Shown: positions 1 to 7,996 of the stretch, in pieces
Position numbering within the stretch: the stretch's first letter is position 1
How the letters are laid out: each line of letters opens with the position of its first letter
Source of the DNA: Chitinophaga pinensis
GTDB taxonomy: Bacteria > Bacteroidota > Bacteroidia > Flavobacteriales_D > Crocinitomicaceae
Reading direction: 5' to 3'
Assembly (NCBI GenBank): GCA_945868555.1
Contig: CAMBMC010000066.1
Span: 1 to 10,379, forward strand
DNA length: 10,379 nucleotides
The notes under the pieces: model-generated
What the model was told of the DNA's origin: nothing
Seen by the model: only the letters and a program-made list of their open reading frames with translations
The model's database searches: none
Made by a program: the position numbers and the translations under genes

Positions 1-1245
1 TCCAACAATGGAATAACAGGAGCTTGGTCGCCAGCAATAAATAACTCAGCAACAACAACCTACACATTTATTCCGGCCGCAGGACAATGTGCGAGTCCTA
101 CTGCGATGACAGTCAATGTCAATCCGTCAACCACGCCAACATTCACCACGTGGGGACCCTATTGCCAGAATGAGATCTTGATTCAAGTCATGTTGCCAAC
201 AACATCAAACGAAGGATTCACAGGCACGTGGAATCCTGGAATGGTCTCAACGGCTGTTGCCGGTAACATTGTCCATACCTTCACCCCCAATGCTGGGCAA
301 TGCGCAAATTCTACAACAATGACTGTCGTTGTGAATGCCGCTGCAACGCCAACCTTCAGTCAGATCAGCCCCATTTGTGAAGGGCAGTCATTCACACTTC
401 CAACAACTTCTAGTAATGGAGTAACAGGAAACTGGGTGCCATTGGTGAATACTACAAATACCACAACGTACACGTTTACTCCGAATTCGAATCAGTGCGC
501 AAATCCGACCACGATGACAGTCGTTGTAAATACACCTGCAGCACCAACCTTCAGTCAGATCAGCCCAATTTGTGAAGGACAGTCATTCACACTTCCAACA
601 ACTTCCAACAATGGAGTAACAGGAAGCTGGTCACCAGTATTAAATACCACAAGCACAACAAGCTATACCTTTACGCCGAATTTAGGGTTCTGTGCGACAA
701 CAACAGATTTAACCGTTCAAGTGAATCCTGCGCCTGCAGTAAATGTGCTCCCATCAAACCCGAGCATTTCCTTAGGGGGTTCCATTCAGTTATCTGCCAA
801 TGGTGCAAACACCTATTCTTGGTCAAATGCGTCTACCTTAAGTTGTGCTGCCTGTCCAAATCCGATCGCGAATCCGATCTCTACGACAACGTATGTGCTA
901 ACGGGTACAACTGTCAATGGCTGCAGCGATACTGCTTCCGTTACGGTGATTGTTGTTGGTGAATGCAATGAAGTGTTTATTCCAACGCGATTCTCGCCAA
1001 ATGAAAATGGCCCAACAGTAAACAATGAATTTCGTGTATTTGGCAATTGCATTCAATCGATGAAAATCTCAATCTATGACCGCTGGGGCGAGCGGGTATT
1101 TGAGTCGGAAAATCAAGCACAGACATGGGATGGTACATTTAAGGGAAAGCCATTAAACAGTGGTGCCTATGTGTATACATTTAGCGCAAGCTTACTCAAT
1201 GGGGTACAGGTCAATACATCTGGGTCAATTGAAATCGTACGTTGA
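1..1245 (+). CDS. Secreted Ig-like repeat protein with gliding-motility/T9SS type B C-terminal domain (5' end missing)
   Basis: The frame is open from base 1 to the TGA at 1243-1245, so the visible 414 residues are the C-terminal part of a larger protein; the ATG at 106 is internal to a repeat and not a start. From the left edge to 738 there are Ig-like/HYR-like repeats, each with a conserved Cys pair (ICEGQS early, QCANPTT-type late) and a central W. A different Ig-like unit with SCAACPNP and NGCSDTA motifs covers about 739-963. The last ~93 residues (from 964; CNEVFIPTRFSPNENG, then IYDRWGERVF, TWDGTFKGK and GAYVYTF) match the gliding motility-associated C-terminal domain (CHU_C, TIGR04131), the type B sorting signal of type IX secretion. 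By family knowledge the protein would be exported by T9SS and act at or beyond the cell surface, possibly as an adhesin; no enzymatic domain is visible here. It is separated by 157 bases from the glucan locus, so a functional link is not indicated. Confidence 0.9.
   Translation, partial: SNNGITGAWSPAINNSATTTYTFIPAAGQCASPTAMTVNVNPSTTPTFTTWGPYCQNEILIQVMLPTTSNEGFTGTWNPGMVSTAVAGNIVHTFTPNAGQCANSTTMTVVVNAAATPTFSQISPICEGQSFTLPTTSSNGVTGNWVPLVNTTNTTTYTFTPNSNQCANPTTMTVVVNTPAAPTFSQISPICEGQSFTLPTTSNNGVTGSWSPVLNTTSTTSYTFTPNLGFCATTTDLTVQVNPAPAVNVLPSNPSISLGGSIQLSANGANTYSWSNASTLSCAACPNPIANPISTTTYVLTGTTVNGCSDTASVTVIVVGECNEVFIPTRFSPNENGPTVNNEFRVFGNCIQSMKISIYDRWGERVFESENQAQTWDGTFKGKPLNSGAYVYTFSASLLNGVQVNTSGSIEIVR
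136..738 (+). repeat. Tandem in-frame Ig-like coding repeats (71, 65 and 65 codons)
   Basis: Three consecutive units begin with a P-T-F motif at 136, 349 and 544; a fourth, partial unit occupies 1-135. The units at 349-543 and 544-738 are exactly 195 bases apart. Their first 87 bases differ at only six positions (81/87 identical by eye), while the remaining 108 bases are clearly diverged. The unit at 136 is longer (213 bases) and much more divergent, with TTWGPYCQNE in place of SQISPICEGQ. Each unit keeps two cysteines that could form an intradomain disulfide. Confidence 0.85.
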
Positions 1246-1340
1246 GACTGTTCGAATCTACCTTACAGAGGCACTTTAAACAAAATCTTTTCGCTTTGGT
1301 TTAGACCATTAAGCCATCATTACGGCAACAAAAATAAAAG

Positions 1341-1361
1341 TTATTGTACTTTGTAATATAA
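1341..1361 (+). promoter_or_regulatory. Imperfect palindrome upstream of susC, candidate operator
   Basis: TTATTGTAC, a 3-base centre TTT, then GTAATATAA. Seven of nine positions pair as an inverted repeat. It lies 41 bases before the susC start and overlaps the candidate -33 element. The region is AT-rich, so chance similarity is a serious possibility. No matching regulator site is known to me; a NrtR-like regulator encoded at the end of the operon would be the natural candidate ligand. Confidence 0.22.
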
Positions 1362-1382
1362 TTAAAAAATAATTTACTTTTA
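1350..1382 (+). promoter_or_regulatory. Candidate Bacteroidota-type promoter for the glucan operon
   Basis: TTTG at 1350-1353 is followed after 21 bases by TACTTTTA at 1375-1382. This resembles the Bacteroidota -33 TTTG / -7 TAnnTTTG pattern with one mismatch in the last base of the -7 box. It lies in the only sizeable intergenic gap before five tightly spaced genes. The implied leader before the ATG at 1403 would be only about 15 bases, which is short, so the true start could lie elsewhere in 1246-1402. Confidence 0.35.
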
Positions 1383-1402
1383 CGAACAACTAAACGATTG
1401 CT

Positions 1403-4400
1403 ATGATCAATAAAACACTGTTATTATTTGTCGGCTGCTGCATTTCGCTCTTCTCATTTTCACAAAGTATCACGATTACAGGTACGGTGAAAACTGAAAA
1501 GAAGGAAAGCATGCCTTATGTGAGTGTAAAAGTCAAAGGTCAAAATGCGGGTGTCTTGACGGATGCCAATGGAAAGTATTCCATCAAAGCATCAGACTCA
1601 ACAAGTCTCACTCTTATCTTTTCGTTCTCTGGCTTTGTGAAGCAAGAGGTGCTCGTGAATAAACGAACACTTATCGATGTGATCCTTATTAAAGATGCGC
1701 AGGAAATCGAGGAAATGGTTGTTGTCGGTTATGGTGAGGCATCGAGCAAAGAAGTTACTGGAGCAACAGGAAAAGTCAATGGTGATGATGTAGAGAAATT
1801 GAATCTTTCACGCATGGACCAAGCCCTTCAAGGTCAGGTTTCAGGGGTGACAATCAGCACAAACTCTGGTTCACCAGGTGGATCATCGAATATCCGTATT
1901 CGTGGACTCTCAACCTTTGGGGACAATGACCCCTTAATCTTGGTAGATGGTGTTGTGTACGATTCAGAGGGATTGAATGCATTGAATCCGTCAGACATCA
2001 AATCAATCAATGTATTGAAAGATGCCACAGCAGGGATCTACGGGGTGCGCGCCGCAAATGGGGTGATCATCGTTGAAACGAAAAACGGAAAACTCAACAG
2101 CAAGCCAAGCTTAGAATACAATGGCTACTATGGAATCCAGCAAACATCGCGAAAATTGGATCTGCTCAATGCGCGCGAATATGCAGTAATTAAAAACGAA
2201 ATGTTTGCCGCAGGTGGTCAAACTCCACCGTTCAACAATACGAACTTGGGTGTGGGTACTAACTGGCAAGATTCTGTGTTCCAACGGTCACCAGTGCAAA
2301 GCCACAACATCAGCATGAGTGGGGGAACCTTCAACACAAAGTACTCGCTCGGCCTAGGGTTCTACAATCAAGATGGGATCGTCGGCGGAAGCAAAGCAAA
2401 CTTCTCACGGTACAATGCACGTTTGAACTTAAGCACAGATTTAACATCCAAATTGAAGTTGAATTCGGTGTTGCTTTTTTCTTCGGACAGCCGCAGTACC
2501 TTACCCGAAAATGGCCTTGGATCGGTGTTGTACAATACGATCAACGCATTTCCAAATGAGCCGGTTCACATGTCAGATGGCAGCTTCTCCTACTTAGCAC
2601 AAGTAAATGACATCATCAATCCTGTAGCTCAAATTCAAAATCAATACAACTGGAACACAGCGAATAAGTTCGTAGGTAAGGAAGAGTTTGTATACGATAT
2701 CAACGAGCACTTTACGTTTACAAACCGTTTGAACTTTAACTACGCCATCGTGGATACGAAAGTATTTTCTCCATTGGTATGGTACGGTGAAGGAAAATAT
2801 GCCAATACGGCATTGAATGCAGATTTAGAGTCACCACTCGTAGAAATCTCAGATGGTGTCTTCTTGAAACGCGGCGCTGCAGTCTATGAGGAGCGCTCAA
2901 CATTCCTCGATTTGACCTACGAAAGTTTCATGAATTACGATCAAACGTTTGCATCGGTGCACCGTGTGAAAGGAACTTTAGGCGTTTCAGCATTCCAACG
3001 ATCCGGACGTTCTTTGAATGGGATTGCCTTTAACATTCCGAACAACTCTCTGGAGTATGCTGACATTTCGGCGAATACTGCAGAGGGAGGTTTCTTGAAC
3101 AACACAGGTTCTTATGAGTTTAAAGAGCGCTTGTTATCGGCTTTCCTTCGTGCAGAGTACGCATACGATAGCCGCTACATGGTGTCATTCATCTTGCGCC
3201 GCGACGGTTCAAGCAAGTTTGGTGAAAATAACCGATATGGTTTCTTCCCAACAGCATCAGTGGCTTGGTTGGTATCGGACGAGAAATTTTACAACATCAA
3301 GTGCATCGATTACATGAAGTTGCGTCTAAGTTATGGGGTGTCTGGAAATGACCAGATACCAAACTTCGCCTACCGCGCCTTGTTGAATGGTGAGGGAGTT
3401 TATGTTTTTGATGATGTGATCACGCAAGGGGTAGCCATTGGCCGTCCGTCAAATCCAGATTTGAAATGGGAAACAACACGCCAATTCAATGCTGGGGTCG
3501 ACATGACCTTCTGGAAAAAATTGGACTTCACTACAAACTACTTCATCAAGAACACCTACGATTTGTTATTCCAACCTGAGGTAACTGCCATTCTTGGTTC
3601 GTATGGTCCAGGTGGATATCCGCCAATCATCAATGCAGGAGACGTATCTAACAAAGGACTAGAAATTGAAATGGCTTTCCATTCTGACAAGAAAAAAGAT
3701 CTTTCAGCTGACTTAAGTGTAAACTTCACAACGATTACAAACAAAGTAATGAGCGTTCCAAACGGTGTGGATTACATCCCGGGTGCGAGCTTCGGTGTTG
3801 GTGGTGATGTTGCTACACGCTTCCAAGAAGGGTATGAGATCGGCTACTTCTTCGGATACCAAATGGAAGGAATTTATCAAACACAAGAGGAAATTGACAA
3901 TGCTCCAGTGACTCAAGATGGAGCTCAGCCGGGAGACATTAAATTTGTAGATGTCAACGGCGATGGTAAAATCAGCTTCGCTGACAACTCGGATAAAACA
4001 TACTTAGGGTCTCCAATTCCTGACTTTACCATGGGATTCTCCTTCACAGTAAAATACAAAGCATTTGACTTGGGTGGAACCATCTATTCATCTATCGGAC
4101 AAGAAATCATCCGAAACTACGAACGTCAACAGCCTTATGCAAATCAATTGGCCTATGTGATTGACCGTTGGACAGGACCAGGGTCATCTTATACTGATCC
4201 GCGCTTGACCACTGGCGCAACACGCAATACAGTATTCTCTTCCTACTATGTAGAAGATGGTTCTTTTGTGCGCTTGAGAAACTTGCAAATTGGATTCAAT
4301 GTTCCAGCGAAATGGTTGAAGAAATTCAAGATCGAATCATTGAGAGTATATGGGGTAGCAAACAACCTTGTAACCTTGACAAAATACCGTGGATTTGATC

Positions 4401-4498
4401 CAGACATCAGTTCGGGAAGCGTGCTTTCAGCTGGCGTAGATTATGGGTTCTATCCGCAAGCGAGAACATTCATGGGTGGTATTCAATTAAAATTTTAA
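1403..4498 (+). CDS. SusC-like TonB-dependent outer-membrane transporter (SusC/RagA family)
   Basis: Imports oligosaccharides across the outer membrane using TonB energy, working as a pair with the SusD-like lid encoded next. Of 1031 residues, 1-20 form a signal peptide (MINK, then a hydrophobic run, cleavage likely after FSFS). About 23-100 is a carboxypeptidase-regulatory-like beta-sandwich (TGTVKTEKK, DANGKYSI), the N-terminal extension typical of SusC proteins. A TonB-box-like segment EMVVVGYG is at 104-111. The plug spans about 115-230, with NIRIRG from 163 and the family signatures ILVDGV, IKSINVLKDA and YGVRAANGVI. The rest is the beta-barrel, ending in GGIQLKF with the terminal Phe of an OMP beta-signal. 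D850-V-N852-G-D854-G is a calcium-loop-like motif in DVNGDGKISFAD, common in SusC proteins. Length is normal for the family. Three bases separate it from the susD-like start, so the two are co-transcribed. Substrate is inferred only from the neighbouring GH16 and GH3 genes. Confidence 0.96.
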   Translation: MINKTLLLFVGCCISLFSFSQSITITGTVKTEKKESMPYVSVKVKGQNAGVLTDANGKYSIKASDSTSLTLIFSFSGFVKQEVLVNKRTLIDVILIKDAQEIEEMVVVGYGEASSKEVTGATGKVNGDDVEKLNLSRMDQALQGQVSGVTISTNSGSPGGSSNIRIRGLSTFGDNDPLILVDGVVYDSEGLNALNPSDIKSINVLKDATAGIYGVRAANGVIIVETKNGKLNSKPSLEYNGYYGIQQTSRKLDLLNAREYAVIKNEMFAAGGQTPPFNNTNLGVGTNWQDSVFQRSPVQSHNISMSGGTFNTKYSLGLGFYNQDGIVGGSKANFSRYNARLNLSTDLTSKLKLNSVLLFSSDSRSTLPENGLGSVLYNTINAFPNEPVHMSDGSFSYLAQVNDIINPVAQIQNQYNWNTANKFVGKEEFVYDINEHFTFTNRLNFNYAIVDTKVFSPLVWYGEGKYANTALNADLESPLVEISDGVFLKRGAAVYEERSTFLDLTYESFMNYDQTFASVHRVKGTLGVSAFQRSGRSLNGIAFNIPNNSLEYADISANTAEGGFLNNTGSYEFKERLLSAFLRAEYAYDSRYMVSFILRRDGSSKFGENNRYGFFPTASVAWLVSDEKFYNIKCIDYMKLRLSYGVSGNDQIPNFAYRALLNGEGVYVFDDVITQGVAIGRPSNPDLKWETTRQFNAGVDMTFWKKLDFTTNYFIKNTYDLLFQPEVTAILGSYGPGGYPPIINAGDVSNKGLEIEMAFHSDKKKDLSADLSVNFTTITNKVMSVPNGVDYIPGASFGVGGDVATRFQEGYEIGYFFGYQMEGIYQTQEEIDNAPVTQDGAQPGDIKFVDVNGDGKISFADNSDKTYLGSPIPDFTMGFSFTVKYKAFDLGGTIYSSIGQEIIRNYERQQPYANQLAYVIDRWTGPGSSYTDPRLTTGATRNTVFSSYYVEDGSFVRLRNLQIGFNVPAKWLKKFKIESLRVYGVANNLVTLTKYRGFDPDISSGSVLSAGVDYGFYPQARTFMGGIQLKF

Positions 4499-4501
4499 AC
4501 G

Positions 4502-5968
4502 ATGAGAAAAGTAAATTTCTATCTGTTTTTGCTTACAGCAGCAGTTTTGCTCACATCTACGGGATGTAAAAAATTCTTGGCTGTTGATCCTCCGTACACA
4601 CAAGATGCGGAGAACTTCTTCGCAACACAAGAAGATTATGAGCGCGCCTTGACGGGAGCTTATGACTTGCTTCAAGCATCGTTCTTGACGGTTTGGATTG
4701 GAGAGATTGCCTCAGACAATTCGATAGCTGGAGGTGAAAGTGTGAATGACTCACAAGGATTGCATCAAATTGACAACATGACGCATGGCGGAGTGAACAA
4801 CGAATTGCGAAATGTGCTTCGTTGGAATTATGCAGGAGTAACTCGCGCCAATTACATCCTCGAACACCAAAACAACATCGATTTCGTGGGGAAAGACAAA
4901 ATCATCGCTGAGGCACGTTTTCTTCGCGCATACTACTACTTCGAGTTGGTGAAATTCTTTGGTGATGTCCCTTTGATTATCGATAAGCGCATCGGGATTG
5001 AAGAAGCGATTAAAATCCCACGTTCACCGAAATCAGAAGTGTATGCACAAATCGAAGAGGACTTGACATATGCCGCATCGATTTTGGGGCCTGTTGCTCC
5101 GCAAAAAGGTCGCGCGACAAAAGGTGCAGCTTTATCTTTATTGGGCAAAGCTTATTTGTACCAGAACAAGTTCGTCGAAGCGGCAGCAACATTTGACCAG
5201 GTGATTACAAGTGGCGTTTACAGCTTATATGCAGACTATGAGCAGTTATTTTCCGCGTCAAATGAAAACAACAGTGAAACCGTATTTGATGTGGAGTACA
5301 CTGGATTGGAAGGCGGAAGCTACGGCTGTTTGATTTGCTTGGAAGGAAATGCTGCCGTTGGATTCCAAGGAATTCGCCAGTACAATGGTCCAGTTTATGG
5401 AGATGGAAACAGCTACAATCTTCCAACACAAGCGCTTTACGATGCATTCTCTCCCATTGATCCACGCAGAGGTTTCTCAATTTTGGACATCGACGCTTTT
5501 ATCGCGGCACAGCCAAATCCTGCGGACATCACCTATGCGATAGGTGCTGGTGGACACACCGGTTTTTATAACAACAAGTACATCAAACGCCAAGGAGAAA
5601 TTGGCTTGCCAGACAATGACTTGACAAGTCCAGTAAACTATCGCGTGATTCGTTATGCAGATGTTTTGTTGATGGCCGCTGAAGCACATTACAAAAATGG
5701 AAATACGTCCTATGCACAGCAGTTGGTAAACCAAGTGCGTGTCCGTGCTGGAATACAAGGGATTTCTGTGAACTCCATCGAAGTCATTTACAGAGAACGC
5801 CGCTTTGAGCTTTCAGGTGAAGGGTTCCGTTTCTTCGACCTTGTGCGCACTGGTCAGGCTGCGCAGTTTATTGATGGCTTCCAAGTTGGAAAACACGAGT
5901 TGTTCCCAATTCCACAAGTTGAAATTGACCTCGCAGGTGGAAATTGGAGCCAAAACCCTGGATATTGA
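4502..5968 (+). CDS. SusD/RagB-like surface glycan-binding lipoprotein
   Basis: A surface lipoprotein that binds glycan and caps the SusC barrel. Residues 1-21 are a lipoprotein signal with lipobox TSTGC and the lipidated cysteine at C22, followed by KKFLAVDPP as in many SusD proteins. The rest is the TPR-like alpha-helical SusD fold: RWNYAGVTRANYILE, then AEARFLRAYYYFELVKFFGD from residue 136, GRATKGAALSLLGKAYLY, VIRYADVLLMAAEAHY, RERRFELSGEGFRFFDLVR from 431 and the family-typical end FPIPQVEID...NPGY. Length (488 aa) is normal and nothing looks broken. The start is set by the signal peptide and sits 3 bases after the susC stop. The residues after C22 are basic (KKF) rather than acidic, so the protein lacks an obvious Lys-Asp/Glu export signal; surface location is inferred from the family, since SusD proteins reach the surface in complex with SusC. 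Confidence 0.96.
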   Translation: MRKVNFYLFLLTAAVLLTSTGCKKFLAVDPPYTQDAENFFATQEDYERALTGAYDLLQASFLTVWIGEIASDNSIAGGESVNDSQGLHQIDNMTHGGVNNELRNVLRWNYAGVTRANYILEHQNNIDFVGKDKIIAEARFLRAYYYFELVKFFGDVPLIIDKRIGIEEAIKIPRSPKSEVYAQIEEDLTYAASILGPVAPQKGRATKGAALSLLGKAYLYQNKFVEAAATFDQVITSGVYSLYADYEQLFSASNENNSETVFDVEYTGLEGGSYGCLICLEGNAAVGFQGIRQYNGPVYGDGNSYNLPTQALYDAFSPIDPRRGFSILDIDAFIAAQPNPADITYAIGAGGHTGFYNNKYIKRQGEIGLPDNDLTSPVNYRVIRYADVLLMAAEAHYKNGNTSYAQQLVNQVRVRAGIQGISVNSIEVIYRERRFELSGEGFRFFDLVRTGQAAQFIDGFQVGKHELFPIPQVEIDLAGGNWSQNPGY

Positions 5969-5991
5969 TTAAATTTATAAAGACTGAAATT

Positions 5992-6843
5992 ATGAAATCG
6001 ATCGTTTTCTTTTCCCTAGTTGCCTTATTCATGGCCAGCGCATGCCAAAAGGATCGCCCAGAAATGGGGGATGCGCCATCAGCGGCAGATGCACTATTTA
6101 GCTATGCGCCATCAGCAGCAAGCCCAAATGTGATTGAATTGACTGCCGCAAATCCGAATCTTCAATGCATGTGGGATCTTGGAAATGGCACAAAAATCTC
6201 TGGTGCAACCGTTTCTGCTACCTATCCTTATGCTGGAACATATACAGTGAAATTGACAGTGTATGGCAAAGGTGGGAGCAACAGCTCAACCCAACAGATC
6301 GTCATTGCCAACGATGACCTTTCCCTACTCAGTAATCCGATTTACGGAATGTTGACTGGTGGCACTAGTGGACTTGGCTACAAAACGTGGGTGATTGATT
6401 CCATCGCGGTTGGTCATATGGGCGTTGGCCCAGACCCAGTCAGTGCCTTAGGAAATGTTCCTGAATGGTGGGCTGCCGGATCTGCTGAAAAAGCGGGTTG
6501 TGGATTGTACGATGACCGTTACCGTTTTTATTTGAATGGATTTAAATTCGACATGGTCAATCATGGTGACGTGTATATTCACAACTCTTTGTCGGCGTCT
6601 TTCCCTGGTTCTTTCCAAAATCTTGGCGACTTCACAGCGCCATACACCGATCAATTGAATGAGTCATGGTTATTGACAGAAGGCGCTGATACGACAATCA
6701 CGGTTTCGAACAACGCTTTTATTGGCTTCTATTCAGGTGTGAAAACATACAAAATCATAGGTGTAAGCGATTCAACACTTCAACTTCAATATGCGCACCA
6801 TGCAGGAGGATTGTTGTGGTATTTGAAATTGAAAACCGAATAA
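5992..6843 (+). CDS. PKD-domain lipoprotein, probable surface glycan-binding protein of the beta-glucan locus
   Basis: 283 residues from the ATG at 5992, chosen because MKSIVFFSLVALFMASAC is a clean lipoprotein signal with C18 lipidated; the ATG at 5944 would add 16 non-signal residues and overlap susD. After C18 comes QKDRPE, similar to Bacteroidota lipoprotein export signals, suggesting display on the cell surface. Residues ~33-108 are a PKD domain (W61-D-L-G-N-G, then YPYAGTYTVKLTVYGKGG). Residues ~115-283 form a second domain rich in aromatics and glycine (KTWVID, GHMGVGP, PEWWAAG, GLYDDRYRFYLNGF, HHAGGLLWYLKL). I recognise this as recurring in PKD lipoproteins of flavobacterial laminarin-type loci, but its fold and ligand are not evident from sequence; it looks beta-rich. 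No catalytic motif is seen. Its place between susD and the GH16 gene (23 and 28 base gaps) fits a third glycan-binding protein in the SusE/SGBP position. Confidence 0.85.
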   Translation: MKSIVFFSLVALFMASACQKDRPEMGDAPSAADALFSYAPSAASPNVIELTAANPNLQCMWDLGNGTKISGATVSATYPYAGTYTVKLTVYGKGGSNSSTQQIVIANDDLSLLSNPIYGMLTGGTSGLGYKTWVIDSIAVGHMGVGPDPVSALGNVPEWWAAGSAEKAGCGLYDDRYRFYLNGFKFDMVNHGDVYIHNSLSASFPGSFQNLGDFTAPYTDQLNESWLLTEGADTTITVSNNAFIGFYSGVKTYKIIGVSDSTLQLQYAHHAGGLLWYLKLKTE

Positions 6844-6871
6844 TTTTTCTAAAAAATAAAAAAGACCTTGT

Positions 6872-7963
6872 ATGAATAACTTATTTCTATCCTTTCTCAT
6901 CTTGCCGGTCTTGGTCGCATGTGGCAAGGACCCTGAGAATCCGGCTGTTACACTCCCAACAGGATTGACAACAGAAATTATCGTGAATGCAGGTGAAGTG
7001 CATGTAACAGCAAGTGCCCAAAACGCAAACTTTTATACGAGTACATTCTATCACGGAACGGATTCTACCGTCATCCAAAGTACGGATGGAATCGCTGTTT
7101 ATTCATATACTGTGTCTGATACTTTTTTGGTCCGCACCAAAGCACATACAACCCAAACAGACTTCATCCAAAAATTGGATACGGTGATTGTGATCGTGAA
7201 CCAAGGCACGGGCGGCGCACCAACAACGGGCTATACAACACCCTTGACCTATGCCGGTTATAACCTGGCGTGGAGCGATGAATTTGATGGGACAACGCTT
7301 TCCAATCAATGGGCATTCGATCTTGGCACTGGTTCTTGGGGCTGGGGAAACAATGAACTTCAGTATTATAGGAATCAAAACGCGACCGTGAATAATGGTA
7401 TTTTGGAAATTAAAGCCAAGGCTGAAACATTTAATGGTCAGCAGTTTACATCCTCACGCATCAAAACCCAGGGAATCAATTCATGGAAGTATGGTCGAAT
7501 TGATGTGAGAGCAGCTATCCCATATGGCAAAGGGATCTGGCCTGCGATCTGGATGCTTGGTGATAACATCGGGACAGCAGGTTGGCCAGCTTGTGGTGAA
7601 ATTGATATCATGGAGATGATCGGTGGTGTTGGAAGTCCGGACCGAACCTTTTATGGAACGGCACATTGGAGCGACAATGGCACACATGCACAATTTGGAA
7701 GTAATAGAAGTTTACCTTCAGGAAAGTACGCGGATGAATTTCATGTGTTCTCCATCGTTTGGAATCAAAACTCTATCCGTTGGTTTGTGGATGACGTTCA
7801 GTACAATGTGCTTGACATCACCCCAGCTCAGTTAAGCGAGTTTCAACAGAATTTCTTCTTAATCCTCAATGTTGCTGTCGGTGGAAACTGGCCAGGCAGT
7901 CCTGATGGAACAACTGTTTTCCCTCAATCGATGTATGTGGATTATGTGCGTGTATTTCAATAA
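6872..7963 (+). CDS. GH16 endo-beta-glucanase (laminarinase-type) lipoprotein with N-terminal PKD-like domain
   Basis: Retaining endo-glucanase, most likely cutting beta-1,3-glucan (laminarin) or mixed-linkage glucan at the cell surface. Of 363 residues, 1-16 are a lipoprotein signal with lipobox VLVAC and C17 lipidated, followed by GKDPE, an export-signal-like stretch. About 30-112 is a PKD/Ig-like beta domain (VHVTASAQNANFY, then YTVSDTFLVRTKAHTT) whose usual Asp-Gly-Asp-Gly turn is replaced by HGTDST. A linker rich in T, G and P (~112-127) leads to the GH16 domain, 130-363, beginning LAWSDEFDG. The catalytic motif is E243-I-D245-I-M-E248: nucleophile E243 and acid/base E248, in the form with the extra residue (ExDxxE) typical of bacterial laminarinases rather than of lichenases. 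Supporting segments are WGWGNNELQYY, GIWPAIWMLG, GTAHWSDNG and the terminal YVDYVRVFQ. The domain is complete. The exact substrate cannot be fixed from sequence alone. Confidence 0.94.
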   Translation: MNNLFLSFLILPVLVACGKDPENPAVTLPTGLTTEIIVNAGEVHVTASAQNANFYTSTFYHGTDSTVIQSTDGIAVYSYTVSDTFLVRTKAHTTQTDFIQKLDTVIVIVNQGTGGAPTTGYTTPLTYAGYNLAWSDEFDGTTLSNQWAFDLGTGSWGWGNNELQYYRNQNATVNNGILEIKAKAETFNGQQFTSSRIKTQGINSWKYGRIDVRAAIPYGKGIWPAIWMLGDNIGTAGWPACGEIDIMEMIGGVGSPDRTFYGTAHWSDNGTHAQFGSNRSLPSGKYADEFHVFSIVWNQNSIRWFVDDVQYNVLDITPAQLSEFQQNFFLILNVAVGGNWPGSPDGTTVFPQSMYVDYVRVFQ

Positions 7964-7996
7964 CAACACAGAATCAACGCTCACTAACTTAACTGT

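Noticed and set aside
106..108. ATG as the start of the first protein
   Set aside because: The frame is open to base 1 and upstream codons encode the same repeat pattern (SNNGITGAW, TTTYTF), so this ATG is internal to a repeat in a truncated gene.
813..1052. Minus-strand open frame inside the repeat protein, and similar ones elsewhere (for example 5205-5480 and 9234-9566)
   Set aside because: They lie wholly inside well-supported + strand genes, have low-complexity or Cys/His-rich translations with no recognisable domain, and lack plausible starts. They are shadow frames.
1277..1303. Hairpin TAAACAAAA / TTTGGTTTA with a 9-base loop, as a terminator for the first gene
   Set aside because: The stem is almost entirely A-T with one mismatch and is not followed by a T tract, so it is too weak to call. 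It remains the only inverted repeat I saw just after the stop at 1245.
1427..1441. Cysteines C12-C13 in the SusC signal peptide read as a lipobox (FVGC)
   Set aside because: The hydrophobic segment before C12 is only about seven residues and continues for several residues after it, ending at a normal signal peptidase I site. SusC proteins are barrels, not lipoproteins.
3114..3317. Plus-strand open frame inside susC
   Set aside because: Out of frame with a continuous, family-conserved SusC barrel; no domain or start signal supports it.
5944..5991. Upstream ATG for the PKD lipoprotein, overlapping the end of susD
   Set aside because: It would put 16 residues (EPKPWILIKFIKTEI) before a complete lipoprotein signal and would overlap susD by 25 bases. 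The ATG at 5992 gives a normal signal with the cysteine at 18.
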